From: Sphingobacteriales bacterium
GTDB taxonomy: Bacteria; Bacteroidota; Bacteroidia; UKL13-3
Reading direction: 5' to 3'
DNA: 64,000 nucleotides
Assembly: GCA_021299635.1 (NCBI GenBank)
Contig: JAJTFA010000006.1
Location: 1-64,000, forward strand
Both the position numbers and the translations under genes were made by a program. The notes below the pieces were generated by a model. That model did no database searches. It saw only the letters and a list, made by a program, of their open reading frames with translations, and had not been told where the DNA came from. Of this stretch, positions 54,807 to 63,747 are shown piece after piece. The first letter of the stretch is position 1. Every line of letters starts with the position of its first letter.

Positions 54807-55967
54807 ATGTTTCATAAAGAACAACTCCTCATCTTACTTATTGTTATGCCTCTGATAACTATTGCACAAATTAGGGTTACAGAGTGCAATGATACCCTTA
54901 CGCCTGCCAAAATAGTTAGAAACTATTTTATTGGAGAAGGCATCTTGGTTAGTAATATTGTTTTTAAAGGAGATCCAGATGCGCTGGCCATTTTCACTGA
55001 TACCGGAGCACGATTAGGTTTTAATGAAGGAATCATTCTCAGCACAGGTTTGGCAAGGCATGTTTGCGGCCCAAATTCAAGGGATAATGCCGGAGCTAAT
55101 TTTGCACGACACTCATTTCTGGATGAAGACATGAAAACCAAAACCGATATGTGTGATGGTGCAGTGCTTGAATTTGATTTTGTACCACAGAAAGACAGTA
55201 TTCTATTCGACTTTGTGTTTGGCTCTGAAGAATATCCTGAATTCGTTAACCATGAGTTTAACGATATCTTTGCCTTTTATGTTTACAAGAAAACACCTCC
55301 GCGAAGTAAAGCCTATAATATGGGCAAACTGCCAAATGGCAAAACAGTAATGATTAATAATGTAAATGACCGAACCAACGGTCAATGGTATATTGCAAAC
55401 AACCTGCCAACTATGCCTCTGTATGATTATATCGAATATGATGGCCTAACCACGATGCTTACGGCAGCTGCAAATGTTGAGCCATATAAAACCTATCATT
55501 TAAAAATCATTATTGCTGATTTAGGTGATTGCGAGTATGACTCGGGGGTATTGCTAAGGTCTCGCTCCATGAGCAGTATATATTCAGTTGCCAGGGCACA
55601 AAAAATACCCAAACCCATAAGCAAGCAGATTTATCTGAACTTTGCTCAGGATTCATATAACCTGCTTCCAAAAGAGGAATTTAAAGTAAGAAAACTGGCT
55701 GATTCACTTTCCATTTACCGGTTTGACAGTATCGTGGTAGTTGGCAATACCGATTCAACTGGAAAGGAAGACTACAATACCGAACTTTCTTTTAAAAGAG
55801 CGTTAACTGTTCAGCACTTATTAAGTAAACAACTCAACAAATCTGTTATTGTGAAAGCCTATGGTAAGGGTAGCCGCATTCCCCTCAGACCCAATACAAC
55901 AGAAGAAAATAAAAGTATTAACAGAAGGGTTGAACTGTTGCTTTATCCCCGTAAATCGGCAAAGTAA
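54807..55967 (+). CDS. Choice-of-anchor L domain fused to an OmpA-like domain
   Basis: 386 residues from the ATG at 54807 (a TTG three codons upstream is less likely). Signal peptide (about 1-21), then a choice-of-anchor-L domain: NYFIGEGILVSNIVFKG, GFNEGIILSTGLARHVCGPN, DGAVLEFDFVPQKDSILFDFVFGSEEYPEFVN and NDIFAFYV. After about residue 285 an OmpA/MotB peptidoglycan-binding domain: NTDSTGKEDYNTELSFKRA and INRRVELLLYP. Anchor-L domains usually come with a T9SS or similar tail; here the OmpA domain would tether the protein to the cell wall in the periplasm instead. Ligand unknown. Confidence 0.85.
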   Translation: MFHKEQLLILLIVMPLITIAQIRVTECNDTLTPAKIVRNYFIGEGILVSNIVFKGDPDALAIFTDTGARLGFNEGIILSTGLARHVCGPNSRDNAGANFARHSFLDEDMKTKTDMCDGAVLEFDFVPQKDSILFDFVFGSEEYPEFVNHEFNDIFAFYVYKKTPPRSKAYNMGKLPNGKTVMINNVNDRTNGQWYIANNLPTMPLYDYIEYDGLTTMLTAAANVEPYKTYHLKIIIADLGDCEYDSGVLLRSRSMSSIYSVARAQKIPKPISKQIYLNFAQDSYNLLPKEEFKVRKLADSLSIYRFDSIVVVGNTDSTGKEDYNTELSFKRALTVQHLLSKQLNKSVIVKAYGKGSRIPLRPNTTEENKSINRRVELLLYPRKSAK

Positions 55968-56085
55968 GGGATTAGGTATAATTCTAACTCAATTGAAAAT
56001 ATAGGTATATTTATGTAAATAAAATCCGATTTTTGAATATTATAATTTATCATTGTTCTTAGTGTAAAATAAAATTTCATAATAA

Positions 56086-56793
56086 ATGGCTCCACACAAA
56101 GCACATATTCTGATTATTGATGATGATAAAGAATTGTCCGGATTAATTAAAAAGCATCTCACGGCTGAACATTATCAAGTTAACTACATGAATAATGGGG
56201 CTAAGGGTGTAATGTTTTTTCAAACGGCTAAGATTGATCTTATATTGATTGATATTGTTATGCCGGAATTGAATGGTATTGAAGCAGCAAAAGCTATAAG
56301 ACACCATAATCAGGATGTTCCTATCATCTTTCTTACTTCTCAAAGTGATATCCAAACCAAACTAGAGGGATTCAGAGCAGGTGCCGATGACTACTTGATT
56401 AAACCATTTAATATAGACGAATTAACAATGCGCATTGGTGCTATTCTTAGAAGAAAATCAGGGAGCATAAAAAAATCTGAAATACACGAAAACTCAAAGC
56501 TTGGCATTTTCACCTTCGATTATCAAAACCGAGAGCTTAAATCGCCTGCACAAACCAAATTGCTTAGCATAAAAGAAGCTGATCTGCTTAAAATCCTATT
56601 TGACAACATAGGTGAACTTGTGAAGAGGGATACCATACTTACCTATGTTTGGGGAAAGGTAGATGATTATGCTGCCAATAGTATGGATGTTTATCTTTCA
56701 AGATTGAGAAAGCTGCTAAAAGAAGACAGCCAAATTATGATAGAAAACCTGCACGGAACCGGATATAAGTTACATATTCACAATGCTAAGTGA
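56086..56793 (+). CDS. OmpR-family response regulator
   Basis: 235 residues. Receiver with the acidic triplet Asp12-Asp14, phosphoacceptor Asp56 (LILIDIVMPELNG), Thr in FLTSQS and Lys in LIKPFN; C-terminal winged helix with VKRDTILTYVWG...MDVYLSRLRKLLKEDS and the final LHGTGYKLHIHNAK. Its last 24 bases overlap the end of the convergent histidine kinase gene, which is the likely partner. Targets unknown. Confidence 0.93.
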   Translation: MAPHKAHILIIDDDKELSGLIKKHLTAEHYQVNYMNNGAKGVMFFQTAKIDLILIDIVMPELNGIEAAKAIRHHNQDVPIIFLTSQSDIQTKLEGFRAGADDYLIKPFNIDELTMRIGAILRRKSGSIKKSEIHENSKLGIFTFDYQNRELKSPAQTKLLSIKEADLLKILFDNIGELVKRDTILTYVWGKVDDYAANSMDVYLSRLRKLLKEDSQIMIENLHGTGYKLHIHNAK

Positions 56794-58656
56794 AGGTAGC
56801 CAAACGTAAAAAACAGAACCTACTCCTGCCTCACTCTCACACCACACTTTACCACCAAGTGAGTTGCATAGTTTTTTTACAATATATAATCCCATTCCGG
56901 TTGAAGACTCTCCTCCTGTAGGAACAGACTTTAGTCTGGAGAATTTGGTAAATAAGGCGGCCATGTCGGCTTCGTCCAACCCCTGACCCTCGTCTTTTAT
57001 GCTAAGCAGTATTCCCTCCTTTTCATCCTTTACACCAATTTGAATCTTTTTATCATGGTTTGAATACTTAATGGCGTTAGATAGTAAATTATCCGCAATG
57101 CGCTTGAATTTCTGAGCATCTGTTATAAACACAAATTCTGCCGTATTCACTTCCAGTTCTATGCTTAAACGTTTTCTATCTGCTGTATTCTTGAAGCTGT
57201 CACAGAGCATAGATAATGACTCATATAAATCTATTTCAGATAAATTCAGGTTCATTTTACGCTCTTCCAGATAAGTTACATCTAATAAATTCTGAATCAT
57301 GTCGCTACTTTCTTGTACCAATTCCTGCATGTTTTTAAGTAAAAATTTGTCTTCTGTATTTATCTGCTTGGTCTGCAATTGTTGTATATGGGTATGCAGC
57401 CTCGTAAATGGCGATTTTAAATCATGACTTAGTACTGCCATGATATTATTTTTCTCTGTGTTGAGCTTGGTAAGTCTTTGGTTAATTTTGCTTTTTCTGT
57501 ATAGCGTGTAAACCACAAATGCTGCCATAATAAGCAGAAAAACAACGATAATAACTGTGGTTCGCTGCTGTAGTTTTGCGTTTAGTAAGTCTACTTCTTT
57601 CAGCGCATTCTCTTTTTTTAGGATTGCATTTTCATTCTCCCTCCTTTCAGCCTGGTAAATTGCTTCAAGTTCATTAATTCGGTTACTTTTATTTACGGTA
57701 GCTGCAGAGTCTTCAAAAAGTTTTACACGTTCAAAAAGATGCAGAGCCTCACGAAATTTACCTGTTCGTTTATAAAATTCTCCCAAAACCTGATAGAAAC
57801 CTAAGGTTATTTCAGGCTCATGTAAACTATCGGTTAGATACTTTGCCTGCTTTAAATAACCTGAAGCCCGTTTAAAATCTCCCTGACCCATATAAATCTG
57901 CGCTGCAGCAATAATTGAAGCTGCAATTGCACTTTTATCAGCTAAGGCTCTTCTGATAACAATAGATTTTTCAATACATGAAACAGCTAGATCATATGCG
58001 CCAAGCTGCCTGTGAACCTTAGATATATTAACCAATGAAATAGCTACTCCTTCGGCATCATTTTTATTTTCTGCCATCTGTTGGGCCTTCTTAAAATAAT
58101 TTAGTGCACTCACCAAATCACCCGACTCAAAACAGGCAGCTCCAATAAGGTTATATAGATTAACCTTACCAACGCCATTACTGCCGGCAGATAGTTCAAG
58201 TTCATCCAATGCACGGATACCGTATTTAAGAACCTGACGATAATCTTTCAGATTCATATAGATGATAGCAATATCATTACAAACCATTGCCACATGAAAA
58301 GGGTCAGAAAGCGATTCATAGTGCTTTAGAGCCATCAAATAGGTGGAGATAGCTTTATCATACCAAGCCATTCTTCTATACACCCTTCCCAAAAGATTTA
58401 ATGACTCAGCTTCACCCTTTTTGTATCCAATTTCTTTAGACAAGCCAATGGATGTAAGAGCTACCGCACGAACCGATTCTTTATCCAGATCGAGCATTTG
58501 ATAACAATTGGCAATGGCCTTATTCAGATATACACTATCCGAAAGGTTTTTCACCTGAAATCTTAAACTATCAATAGCAGTGCTTGCAATTACCGGGGTA
58601 TAACTGCTTATAAAAAGAATTAAAAAACTTACTTTATTTGGAATCTGTTTAAACAT
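56770..58656 (-). CDS. TPR sensor histidine kinase
   Basis: 628 residues. Signal sequence, then a periplasmic array of tetratricopeptide repeats (about 60-315, for example GEAESLNLLGRVYRRMAWYDKAISTYLMALKHY), a coiled coil, one membrane helix (367-386), H-box with His411 (IMAVLSHDLKSPFTRL), N-box (NLLSNAIKYSN), G1 DEGQGLDEAD and G2 GMGLYIVKKL. This is a common Bacteroidota sensor design. A perfect -7 box lies 7 bases before the ATG. It converges on, and overlaps by 24 bases, the response regulator gene. Confidence 0.94.
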   Translation of the reverse strand: MFKQIPNKVSFLILFISSYTPVIASTAIDSLRFQVKNLSDSVYLNKAIANCYQMLDLDKESVRAVALTSIGLSKEIGYKKGEAESLNLLGRVYRRMAWYDKAISTYLMALKHYESLSDPFHVAMVCNDIAIIYMNLKDYRQVLKYGIRALDELELSAGSNGVGKVNLYNLIGAACFESGDLVSALNYFKKAQQMAENKNDAEGVAISLVNISKVHRQLGAYDLAVSCIEKSIVIRRALADKSAIAASIIAAAQIYMGQGDFKRASGYLKQAKYLTDSLHEPEITLGFYQVLGEFYKRTGKFREALHLFERVKLFEDSAATVNKSNRINELEAIYQAERRENENAILKKENALKEVDLLNAKLQQRTTVIIVVFLLIMAAFVVYTLYRKSKINQRLTKLNTEKNNIMAVLSHDLKSPFTRLHTHIQQLQTKQINTEDKFLLKNMQELVQESSDMIQNLLDVTYLEERKMNLNLSEIDLYESLSMLCDSFKNTADRKRLSIELEVNTAEFVFITDAQKFKRIADNLLSNAIKYSNHDKKIQIGVKDEKEGILLSIKDEGQGLDEADMAALFTKFSRLKSVPTGGESSTGMGLYIVKKLCNSLGGKVWCESEAGVGSVFYVWLPSLSIVNM

Positions 58657-58663
58657 TAATTAT

Positions 58664-58671
58664 CAAAAATA
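58664..58671 (-). promoter_or_regulatory. -7 box of the TPR histidine kinase gene, nearly leaderless
   Basis: TATTTTTG on the minus strand matches TAnnTTTG exactly and ends 7 bases before the ATG at 58656. No clear -33 element. It lies in the 20-base gap to the divergent aroE. Confidence 0.5.
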
Positions 58672-58676
58672 CCGAA

Positions 58677-59444
58677 ATGATTGAATTTGGACTCATAGGT
58701 TACCCTTTAAATAACACCTTTTCTAAAGATTTCTATGCTGAAAGGTTTAAAAAGCTGGGGTTAAGCAACCATGTATACAAAAATTTCCCGCTAAGCAGCT
58801 TAGAGGATTTTGAGCCTTTGCTGAAGCAATCAGATACTTTTGGGGGATTTAATGTAACCATACCCTACAAACAGTCAATTATTACCTATTTAAACACCTT
58901 GTCTGATGAGGCTATGGCCTGTAATGCTGTGAATTGCATAAAGATGGTATATCATTATGAGCACAAAAAATACTTTCTAAAAGGATACAATACCGATGTA
59001 TACGGATTTGAGCAATCATTTAAGCCCTTACTAAATGATTTGCATAAAAATAGTCAGGCTTTGATACTTGGGTCGGGAGGCGCAGCGCAGGCTGTTATCT
59101 TCATCCTTAAAAAATTGGGTATTCGCTATAAGATTGCAAGTCGCAAACTGAAAACACCCAACTGCATACCATATTCTGCCATAACTGAAGATGTAATTGT
59201 AAATCATTTGATGATCATAAACTGCACCCCTCTAGGCATGTATCCTAATATTGAATCGAAGCCGGATATACCTTATCAATTTATTGGAAAGCATCACCTG
59301 TGTTATGACCTGGTTTATTTGCCAGTAGAAACAGCTTTCTTAAATGCATGCACGAATAGAGAGGCCATTACCAAAAACGGACTTGAAATGCTTCAGTTGC
59401 AAGCTGAGAAGAACTTGGAAATTTGGCTTAGCAATGAATTTTAA
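58677..59444 (+). CDS. aroE: Shikimate dehydrogenase
   Basis: 255 residues. It reduces 3-dehydroshikimate with NADPH in the aromatic amino acid pathway. The substrate-binding N-terminus is FGLIGYPLNNTFSKDFY (normally GxPxxHSxSP), the catalytic lysine is in GFNVTIPYKQSI, the dinucleotide fold is LILGSGGAAQAVIF and NCTPLGMYPN follows. The usual His-Ser of the first motif is Asn-Thr-Phe-Ser, as in many Bacteroidota. It overlaps the convergent purB stop by 4 bases. Confidence 0.93.
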   Translation: MIEFGLIGYPLNNTFSKDFYAERFKKLGLSNHVYKNFPLSSLEDFEPLLKQSDTFGGFNVTIPYKQSIITYLNTLSDEAMACNAVNCIKMVYHYEHKKYFLKGYNTDVYGFEQSFKPLLNDLHKNSQALILGSGGAAQAVIFILKKLGIRYKIASRKLKTPNCIPYSAITEDVIVNHLMIINCTPLGMYPNIESKPDIPYQFIGKHHLCYDLVYLPVETAFLNACTNREAITKNGLEMLQLQAEKNLEIWLSNEF

Positions 59445-60787
59445 TAAACACCCGTATAGTTGTGCGGAGTAATTCTTTTTAATTCGGCTTTGACCTTAGC
59501 GCTTACCTTTAATCTATTAATAAACTGGTGCATTTCCTTCTGGGTAATGACTTTATTTGTGCGGGTTAGCAATTTTAAGGCCTCGTAAGGTTGCGGATAT
59601 CCTTCCCTGCGCAATACTGTTTGTATGGCTTCTGCTACTACTGCCCAGTTGGCTTCCAGATGCCTGTGTAATGCAGGTTCATTCAACAGCAACTTATTTA
59701 ACCCTTTCATTAACGATTGTATGGCAATTAAACTATGGGCCAATGGCACCCCTAGGTTCCTTAATACGGTTGAGTCTGTTAAATCACGTTGCAAACGTGA
59801 AATGGGCAACTTGGCAGCAAGATGTTCAAAAATAGCATTGGCCAATCCAAGGTTTCCTTCTGCATTTTCAAAATCAATGGGATTAACTTTATGAGGCATA
59901 GCAGATGATCCCACCTCACCCTTTTTAAGTTGTTGTTTAAAATACTCCATTGAAATGTATTGCCAAAAATCCCTACTTAAATCAATCAGGATTGTATTAA
60001 TACGCTTCCACGCATCGCAGGTGGCCGCCAAGTTATCATAATGCTCAATTTGTGTGGTTAGCTGCGAACGGGTAAGCCCAAGCGAGTAGTGAAAAGCATT
60101 TGCAAATTTTGGCCAGTTAATTTTTGGATAAGCAATATGATGTGCATTGAAATTACCTGTGGCACCTCCAAATTTTGCGCTATACGGTACCTGCCGTAAT
60201 TGATTTAACTGTGCTTCCAGACGTTCGGCAAAAACTCCAATTTCTTTACCAAGCTTTGTGGGTGATGCCGGCTGCCCATGTGTGTGTGCCAGCATTGGAA
60301 CATTTTTCCATGTTTTGGCTAAGGTATGTAGCTTCTTAAGCAAAGCCTCAAGTTCGGGAAGCATTACTTGCTTCTGTGCATCTAAAAGCGAAAGGGGAAT
60401 AGCTGTATTATTTATATCCTGAGAGGTGAGGCCAAAATGAGCAAACTCCTTTAATGCCCCCAACCCCATGCTATCTAATTTCTCCTTAATAAAGTATTCT
60501 ACCGCTTTAACATCATGATTGGTTGTTGCTTCTATTTGTTTAATCTGCAGTGCATCTGCCTCAGAAAAAGCGGCATAAACTTGCCTTAAATCCTTTTTAT
60601 GCTGTGCATTTACTTTGCCTTTTATTTGCGGCAGCGGTATTTCGGCAAGGGCTATAAAATATTCTATTTCTACCAGCACTCGGTATTGTATCAATGCAAA
60701 CTCGCTAAAATAAGTGGCTAGCTTTTGGCTATGTCTGCGGTAGCGCCCATCAACCGGAGAAACTGCTGTTAAGGTAGTTAGTTCCAT
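59441..60787 (-). CDS. purB: Adenylosuccinate lyase
   Basis: 448 residues of the fumarase/aspartase superfamily. It acts twice in purine synthesis (SAICAR to AICAR, adenylosuccinate to AMP). Signature GSSAMPHKVNPIDFENAEG holds the catalytic serine loop; HGQPASPTKLGKE and the early SPVDGRYRRHSQ...FSEFALIQYRVLVEIEYF (E. coli-type PurB) fit as well. Its promoter -7 box ends 6 bases before the ATG. Confidence 0.97.
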   Translation of the reverse strand: MELTTLTAVSPVDGRYRRHSQKLATYFSEFALIQYRVLVEIEYFIALAEIPLPQIKGKVNAQHKKDLRQVYAAFSEADALQIKQIEATTNHDVKAVEYFIKEKLDSMGLGALKEFAHFGLTSQDINNTAIPLSLLDAQKQVMLPELEALLKKLHTLAKTWKNVPMLAHTHGQPASPTKLGKEIGVFAERLEAQLNQLRQVPYSAKFGGATGNFNAHHIAYPKINWPKFANAFHYSLGLTRSQLTTQIEHYDNLAATCDAWKRINTILIDLSRDFWQYISMEYFKQQLKKGEVGSSAMPHKVNPIDFENAEGNLGLANAIFEHLAAKLPISRLQRDLTDSTVLRNLGVPLAHSLIAIQSLMKGLNKLLLNEPALHRHLEANWAVVAEAIQTVLRREGYPQPYEALKLLTRTNKVITQKEMHQFINRLKVSAKVKAELKRITPHNYTGVY

Positions 60788-60793
60788 ATGCTA

Positions 60794-60801
60794 CGAAAAT
60801 A
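60794..60801 (-). promoter_or_regulatory. -7 box of purB, nearly leaderless
   Basis: TATTTTCG on the minus strand, the same variant found before the glycosyltransferase at 43387. It ends 6 bases before the purB ATG. No clear -33. Confidence 0.4.
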
Positions 60802-60938
60802 CGGCCTATGATATAATTTATTAGCATAACCGCTTAAATCTTTTTTTAACCCGATATCTTACAATATAAACCCACTATCATCATTACATATTAAATTACA
60901 AAACAAACTGCTTAATTTGCTTAAATATATAGTGTATT

Positions 60939-62699
60939 ATGAAACAGTTTTTTAAAATGCTGCTGGCATCCGTTCTGGGTGTTATCATTTCTAGTTTTAT
61001 TTTAATCTTAATTCTCGTTGGCATTGCTGCATCCATAGCCAGCAGTGCTAAAGATGATGAAGCAGACATCAGCGAAAATAGCATACTTCAGCTTAACCTG
61101 AGTTATGATATTCCAGAGAGAACATCAGATAACCCATTTGGCAATTTTGATCCGATTTCAATGGAAAGTAAAAATCCTATCGGATTGCATGATATCGTAA
61201 AAAGCATCAAATATGCCTCAACCGATGACCGAATAAAGGGCATTTATATGAAAGTGGATTTTTCGCCTGCCAGTTATGGTACGCTCGAAGAGATTCGTGA
61301 TGCGCTTATTGAGTTTAAAAAATCAAAGAAATTTATCATAGCCTATGGTGAGATGATGGAGGAACACGCCTATTATGTGGCTTCTGTAGCCGATAAAATC
61401 TATTTGAACCCTTCAGGTGAGTTGCTAATTGATGGATTTAGTTATAATGAGTACTACCTGAAAGGCATGCTTGATAAAGTTGGCGTGCAGGCGCAGCTTA
61501 TCAGGCATGGAAAATACAAAGCTGCAGGAGAACCATTTGTAGCAGAAAAAATGAGCAATGAAAACCGTCAGCAAATAGAGTCTTTTATGGGCTCCATGTT
61601 CACACACTTTATAGCAAAAATTGCAGAGGCACGCAAGAAGAGTGCTGATGAAGTTAGGAACATTGCCGAGAAACTACTGGTGCAAGGTCCTGCTGATGCC
61701 AAAAAATACGGCATGATTGATGAATTAAAGTATGAAGACGAAGTAGACGAGTTGTTAAAGAAAAAATCAGGGGTTGACAAAAAAATTAAACTGGTTTCAA
61801 TAGATGCTTATCATAAAAAGGTTAAAGAAGGTAAGCTTACTGCCAAAGAAAAAATAGCCATTGTATATGCAAATGGTGAAATTATAAGTGGCGAAGGAAG
61901 TGATGATGAAGCCGGTTCTGCTAAAATAGCCGCTGCAATAAAAGAAGCACGAACCGATAGCAGTATCAAGGCACTTGTTTTACGTGTAAATTCACCCGGG
62001 GGAAGCGTAATTGCTTCAGAGGTAATGTGGAGAGAAGTACAACTAACCAGGAATGTAAAACCTGTAATTGTTTCCTTTGGCGCTGTTGCTGCATCAGGTG
62101 GTTATTATATAGCCACCCCTGCCAATGTAATTGTGGCTGAACCAAACACCATCACCGGATCCATTGGCGTATTTGGTATGCTGCTCAATGCTGAAAAGCT
62201 GATTAAAGATAAGTTAGGCATTAACGTAGAGAAAGTAAAATTTGGTGAATTTGCTGATTTGGGAAGCCCTGATAGGCCCTTAACAGAAGCTGAAAAAGCT
62301 ATTGTTCAGAAAATGGTTGACCACACCTATGTTGATTTCGTTAACAAGGTGGCAAAAGGCAGGAATCTGCGATATGAGCAAGTTGATTCTATTGCAGAAG
62401 GCAGGGTATGGAGTGGTGTTGATGCAAAAAGAATTGGATTGGTTGATGAGTTAGGTGGATTGGATAAGGCTTTAGCTATTGCTAAACAAAAAGCAGGAAT
62501 TGATGAATACCGCCTGATACAATTACCGGAACAGAAAGATCCGATTGAGACTTTTTTCAAATCGCTTAGTGGAGAAGTATCTGCATATTGGCTAAAGCAA
62601 CAACTAGGTACCGAATACATCTATTACAAGCAACTGCAGCAACTCAAGAATAAGCAAGGGTTGCAAGCACGACTCCTGATGGAATTGGAAATCAAATAA
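60939..62699 (+). CDS. sppA: Signal peptide peptidase SppA, 67-kDa type
   Basis: 586 residues, the tandem-domain form. One N-terminal membrane helix (10-31). The catalytic lysine is Lys194 in the first half (GKYKAAGEPF) and the serine is Ser386 in the second (GAVAASGGYYIA), as in E. coli SppA, where the dyad is shared between the halves. VLRVNSPGGSVIASE forms the oxyanion region. It clears cleaved signal peptides from the membrane. It is 32 bases ahead of mscL. The upstream box TTAATTTG (60912-60919) is one base from consensus. Confidence 0.96.
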   Translation: MKQFFKMLLASVLGVIISSFILILILVGIAASIASSAKDDEADISENSILQLNLSYDIPERTSDNPFGNFDPISMESKNPIGLHDIVKSIKYASTDDRIKGIYMKVDFSPASYGTLEEIRDALIEFKKSKKFIIAYGEMMEEHAYYVASVADKIYLNPSGELLIDGFSYNEYYLKGMLDKVGVQAQLIRHGKYKAAGEPFVAEKMSNENRQQIESFMGSMFTHFIAKIAEARKKSADEVRNIAEKLLVQGPADAKKYGMIDELKYEDEVDELLKKKSGVDKKIKLVSIDAYHKKVKEGKLTAKEKIAIVYANGEIISGEGSDDEAGSAKIAAAIKEARTDSSIKALVLRVNSPGGSVIASEVMWREVQLTRNVKPVIVSFGAVAASGGYYIATPANVIVAEPNTITGSIGVFGMLLNAEKLIKDKLGINVEKVKFGEFADLGSPDRPLTEAEKAIVQKMVDHTYVDFVNKVAKGRNLRYEQVDSIAEGRVWSGVDAKRIGLVDELGGLDKALAIAKQKAGIDEYRLIQLPEQKDPIETFFKSLSGEVSAYWLKQQLGTEYIYYKQLQQLKNKQGLQARLLMELEIK

Positions 62700-62731
62700 T
62701 CAACATTGGCACAAATTAATAACATAAGCTT

Positions 62732-63133
62732 ATGGGTCTTATAAAAGAATTTAAGGATTTTGCCATGCGCGGCAGTGTAATTGACCTTGCCGTGGGTGTT
62801 GTAATTGGTGCCGCTTTTCAAAAAATTGTAGACTCCGTTGTTAAAGATCTGTTAATGCCAGTATTGGGCTTATTGCTTAATGGCATTGATTTTAGCCACC
62901 TTGAAATCCCGCTTATGGGTGAGGCCAAAATTACCATAGGTAATTTTATAAATACAACCATTCAGTTTATAATAATGGCTTTTGCGGTGTTTCTGCTTAT
63001 TAAGGGAATAAACAGATTGAATCGCCTGCAAGAAGAGAAGGATGCGGCCGCAGAAGCTACTGCGCCTCCAGCTGAGCCTAATGCACAAGAAAAATTGCTT
63101 TCTGAAATAAGAGATTTGCTTAAAAACAGATGA
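62732..63133 (+). CDS. mscL: Large-conductance mechanosensitive channel
   Basis: 133 residues. It opens on membrane stretch to release solutes during osmotic downshock. The N-terminal KEFKDFAMRGSVIDLAVGVVIGAAFQKIVDSVVKDLLMPVLG (amphipathic helix plus pore helix TM1) and TM2 (FIIMAFAVFLLIKGINRL) are typical, followed by a short Ala/Pro-rich linker and the C-terminal helical bundle (EKLLSEIRDLL). Probably co-transcribed with sppA. Confidence 0.97.
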   Translation: MGLIKEFKDFAMRGSVIDLAVGVVIGAAFQKIVDSVVKDLLMPVLGLLLNGIDFSHLEIPLMGEAKITIGNFINTTIQFIIMAFAVFLLIKGINRLNRLQEEKDAAAEATAPPAEPNAQEKLLSEIRDLLKNR

Positions 63134-63173
63134 TGATTGCAATACAATTATTCCAATGTTATTATGGTATTTA

Positions 63174-63205
63174 CTTGTATGCATTGAATAAATAAAATAC
63201 ATTTG
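63174..63205 (+). promoter_or_regulatory. Predicted promoter of the Cys-rich secreted protein gene, nearly leaderless
   Basis: CTTG (63174-63177), 20 bases, TACATTTG (63198-63205), a perfect -7 box. The GTG start is at 63210, four bases later. Confidence 0.55.
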
Positions 63206-63209
63206 TTAG

Positions 63210-63656
63210 GTGTTGAAAAAGCAATTATACAGTCTTATCTCATTCATCCTGATTCTATGTATCCTTACAGGTTATACAGGCATCCCCCTGTCTACAATGA
63301 TTTGCAAAAAGGACGGACATACCAGTATTTCGGTATTAAACAAAGCCGAAGGCTGCAAGCATACCGGTAAAAGAGCCATTAAAAGTTGCTGCGATACCGC
63401 AAACACAGATGAGAAGGAAGCTAGCGGTTGTTGCAATTTCAATCATCTTTTCTTGAAAATAAATGCACAAACACTTACTCAGCAGATTAAAGATAAAACC
63501 GAACATACACTTTATTCAAAACTTTTTTTGTTTCCCTCCTACTCAGGATGTGATTTTAAATTATCGCCATCCAATACATGCATTCACAAAAAATCACCAA
63601 CGGAATGGCAAATCCAAAGAAATAAACCTGCCTTTATTCGTATTTTTCTTATTTAG
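63210..63656 (+). CDS. Cys-rich secreted protein (HYC_CC_PP-like)
   Basis: 148 residues from GTG. Signal sequence (LYSLISFILILCILTGYTG), then paired cysteines: MICKKDG, GCKHTGKRAIKSCCDT and SGCCNFNHLFLKI, spacing like the small Bacteroidota family with a His-Tyr-Cys, CC and PP pattern that often lies next to metal-linked TonB receptors. The HYC motif itself is not clear here, so this is a tentative match. The gene following by 91 bases is a probable receptor, in keeping with metal handling; that role is inference. Confidence 0.6.
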   Translation: MLKKQLYSLISFILILCILTGYTGIPLSTMICKKDGHTSISVLNKAEGCKHTGKRAIKSCCDTANTDEKEASGCCNFNHLFLKINAQTLTQQIKDKTEHTLYSKLFLFPSYSGCDFKLSPSNTCIHKKSPTEWQIQRNKPAFIRIFLI

Positions 63657-63747
63657 TATTTCATGAATTTAGTATGAGCATCTGCAATGGGAAGTGTCAG
63701 ATGCCTTTCTTTTAACTTGTTTTAATTACTAAAACAACACATCATTC

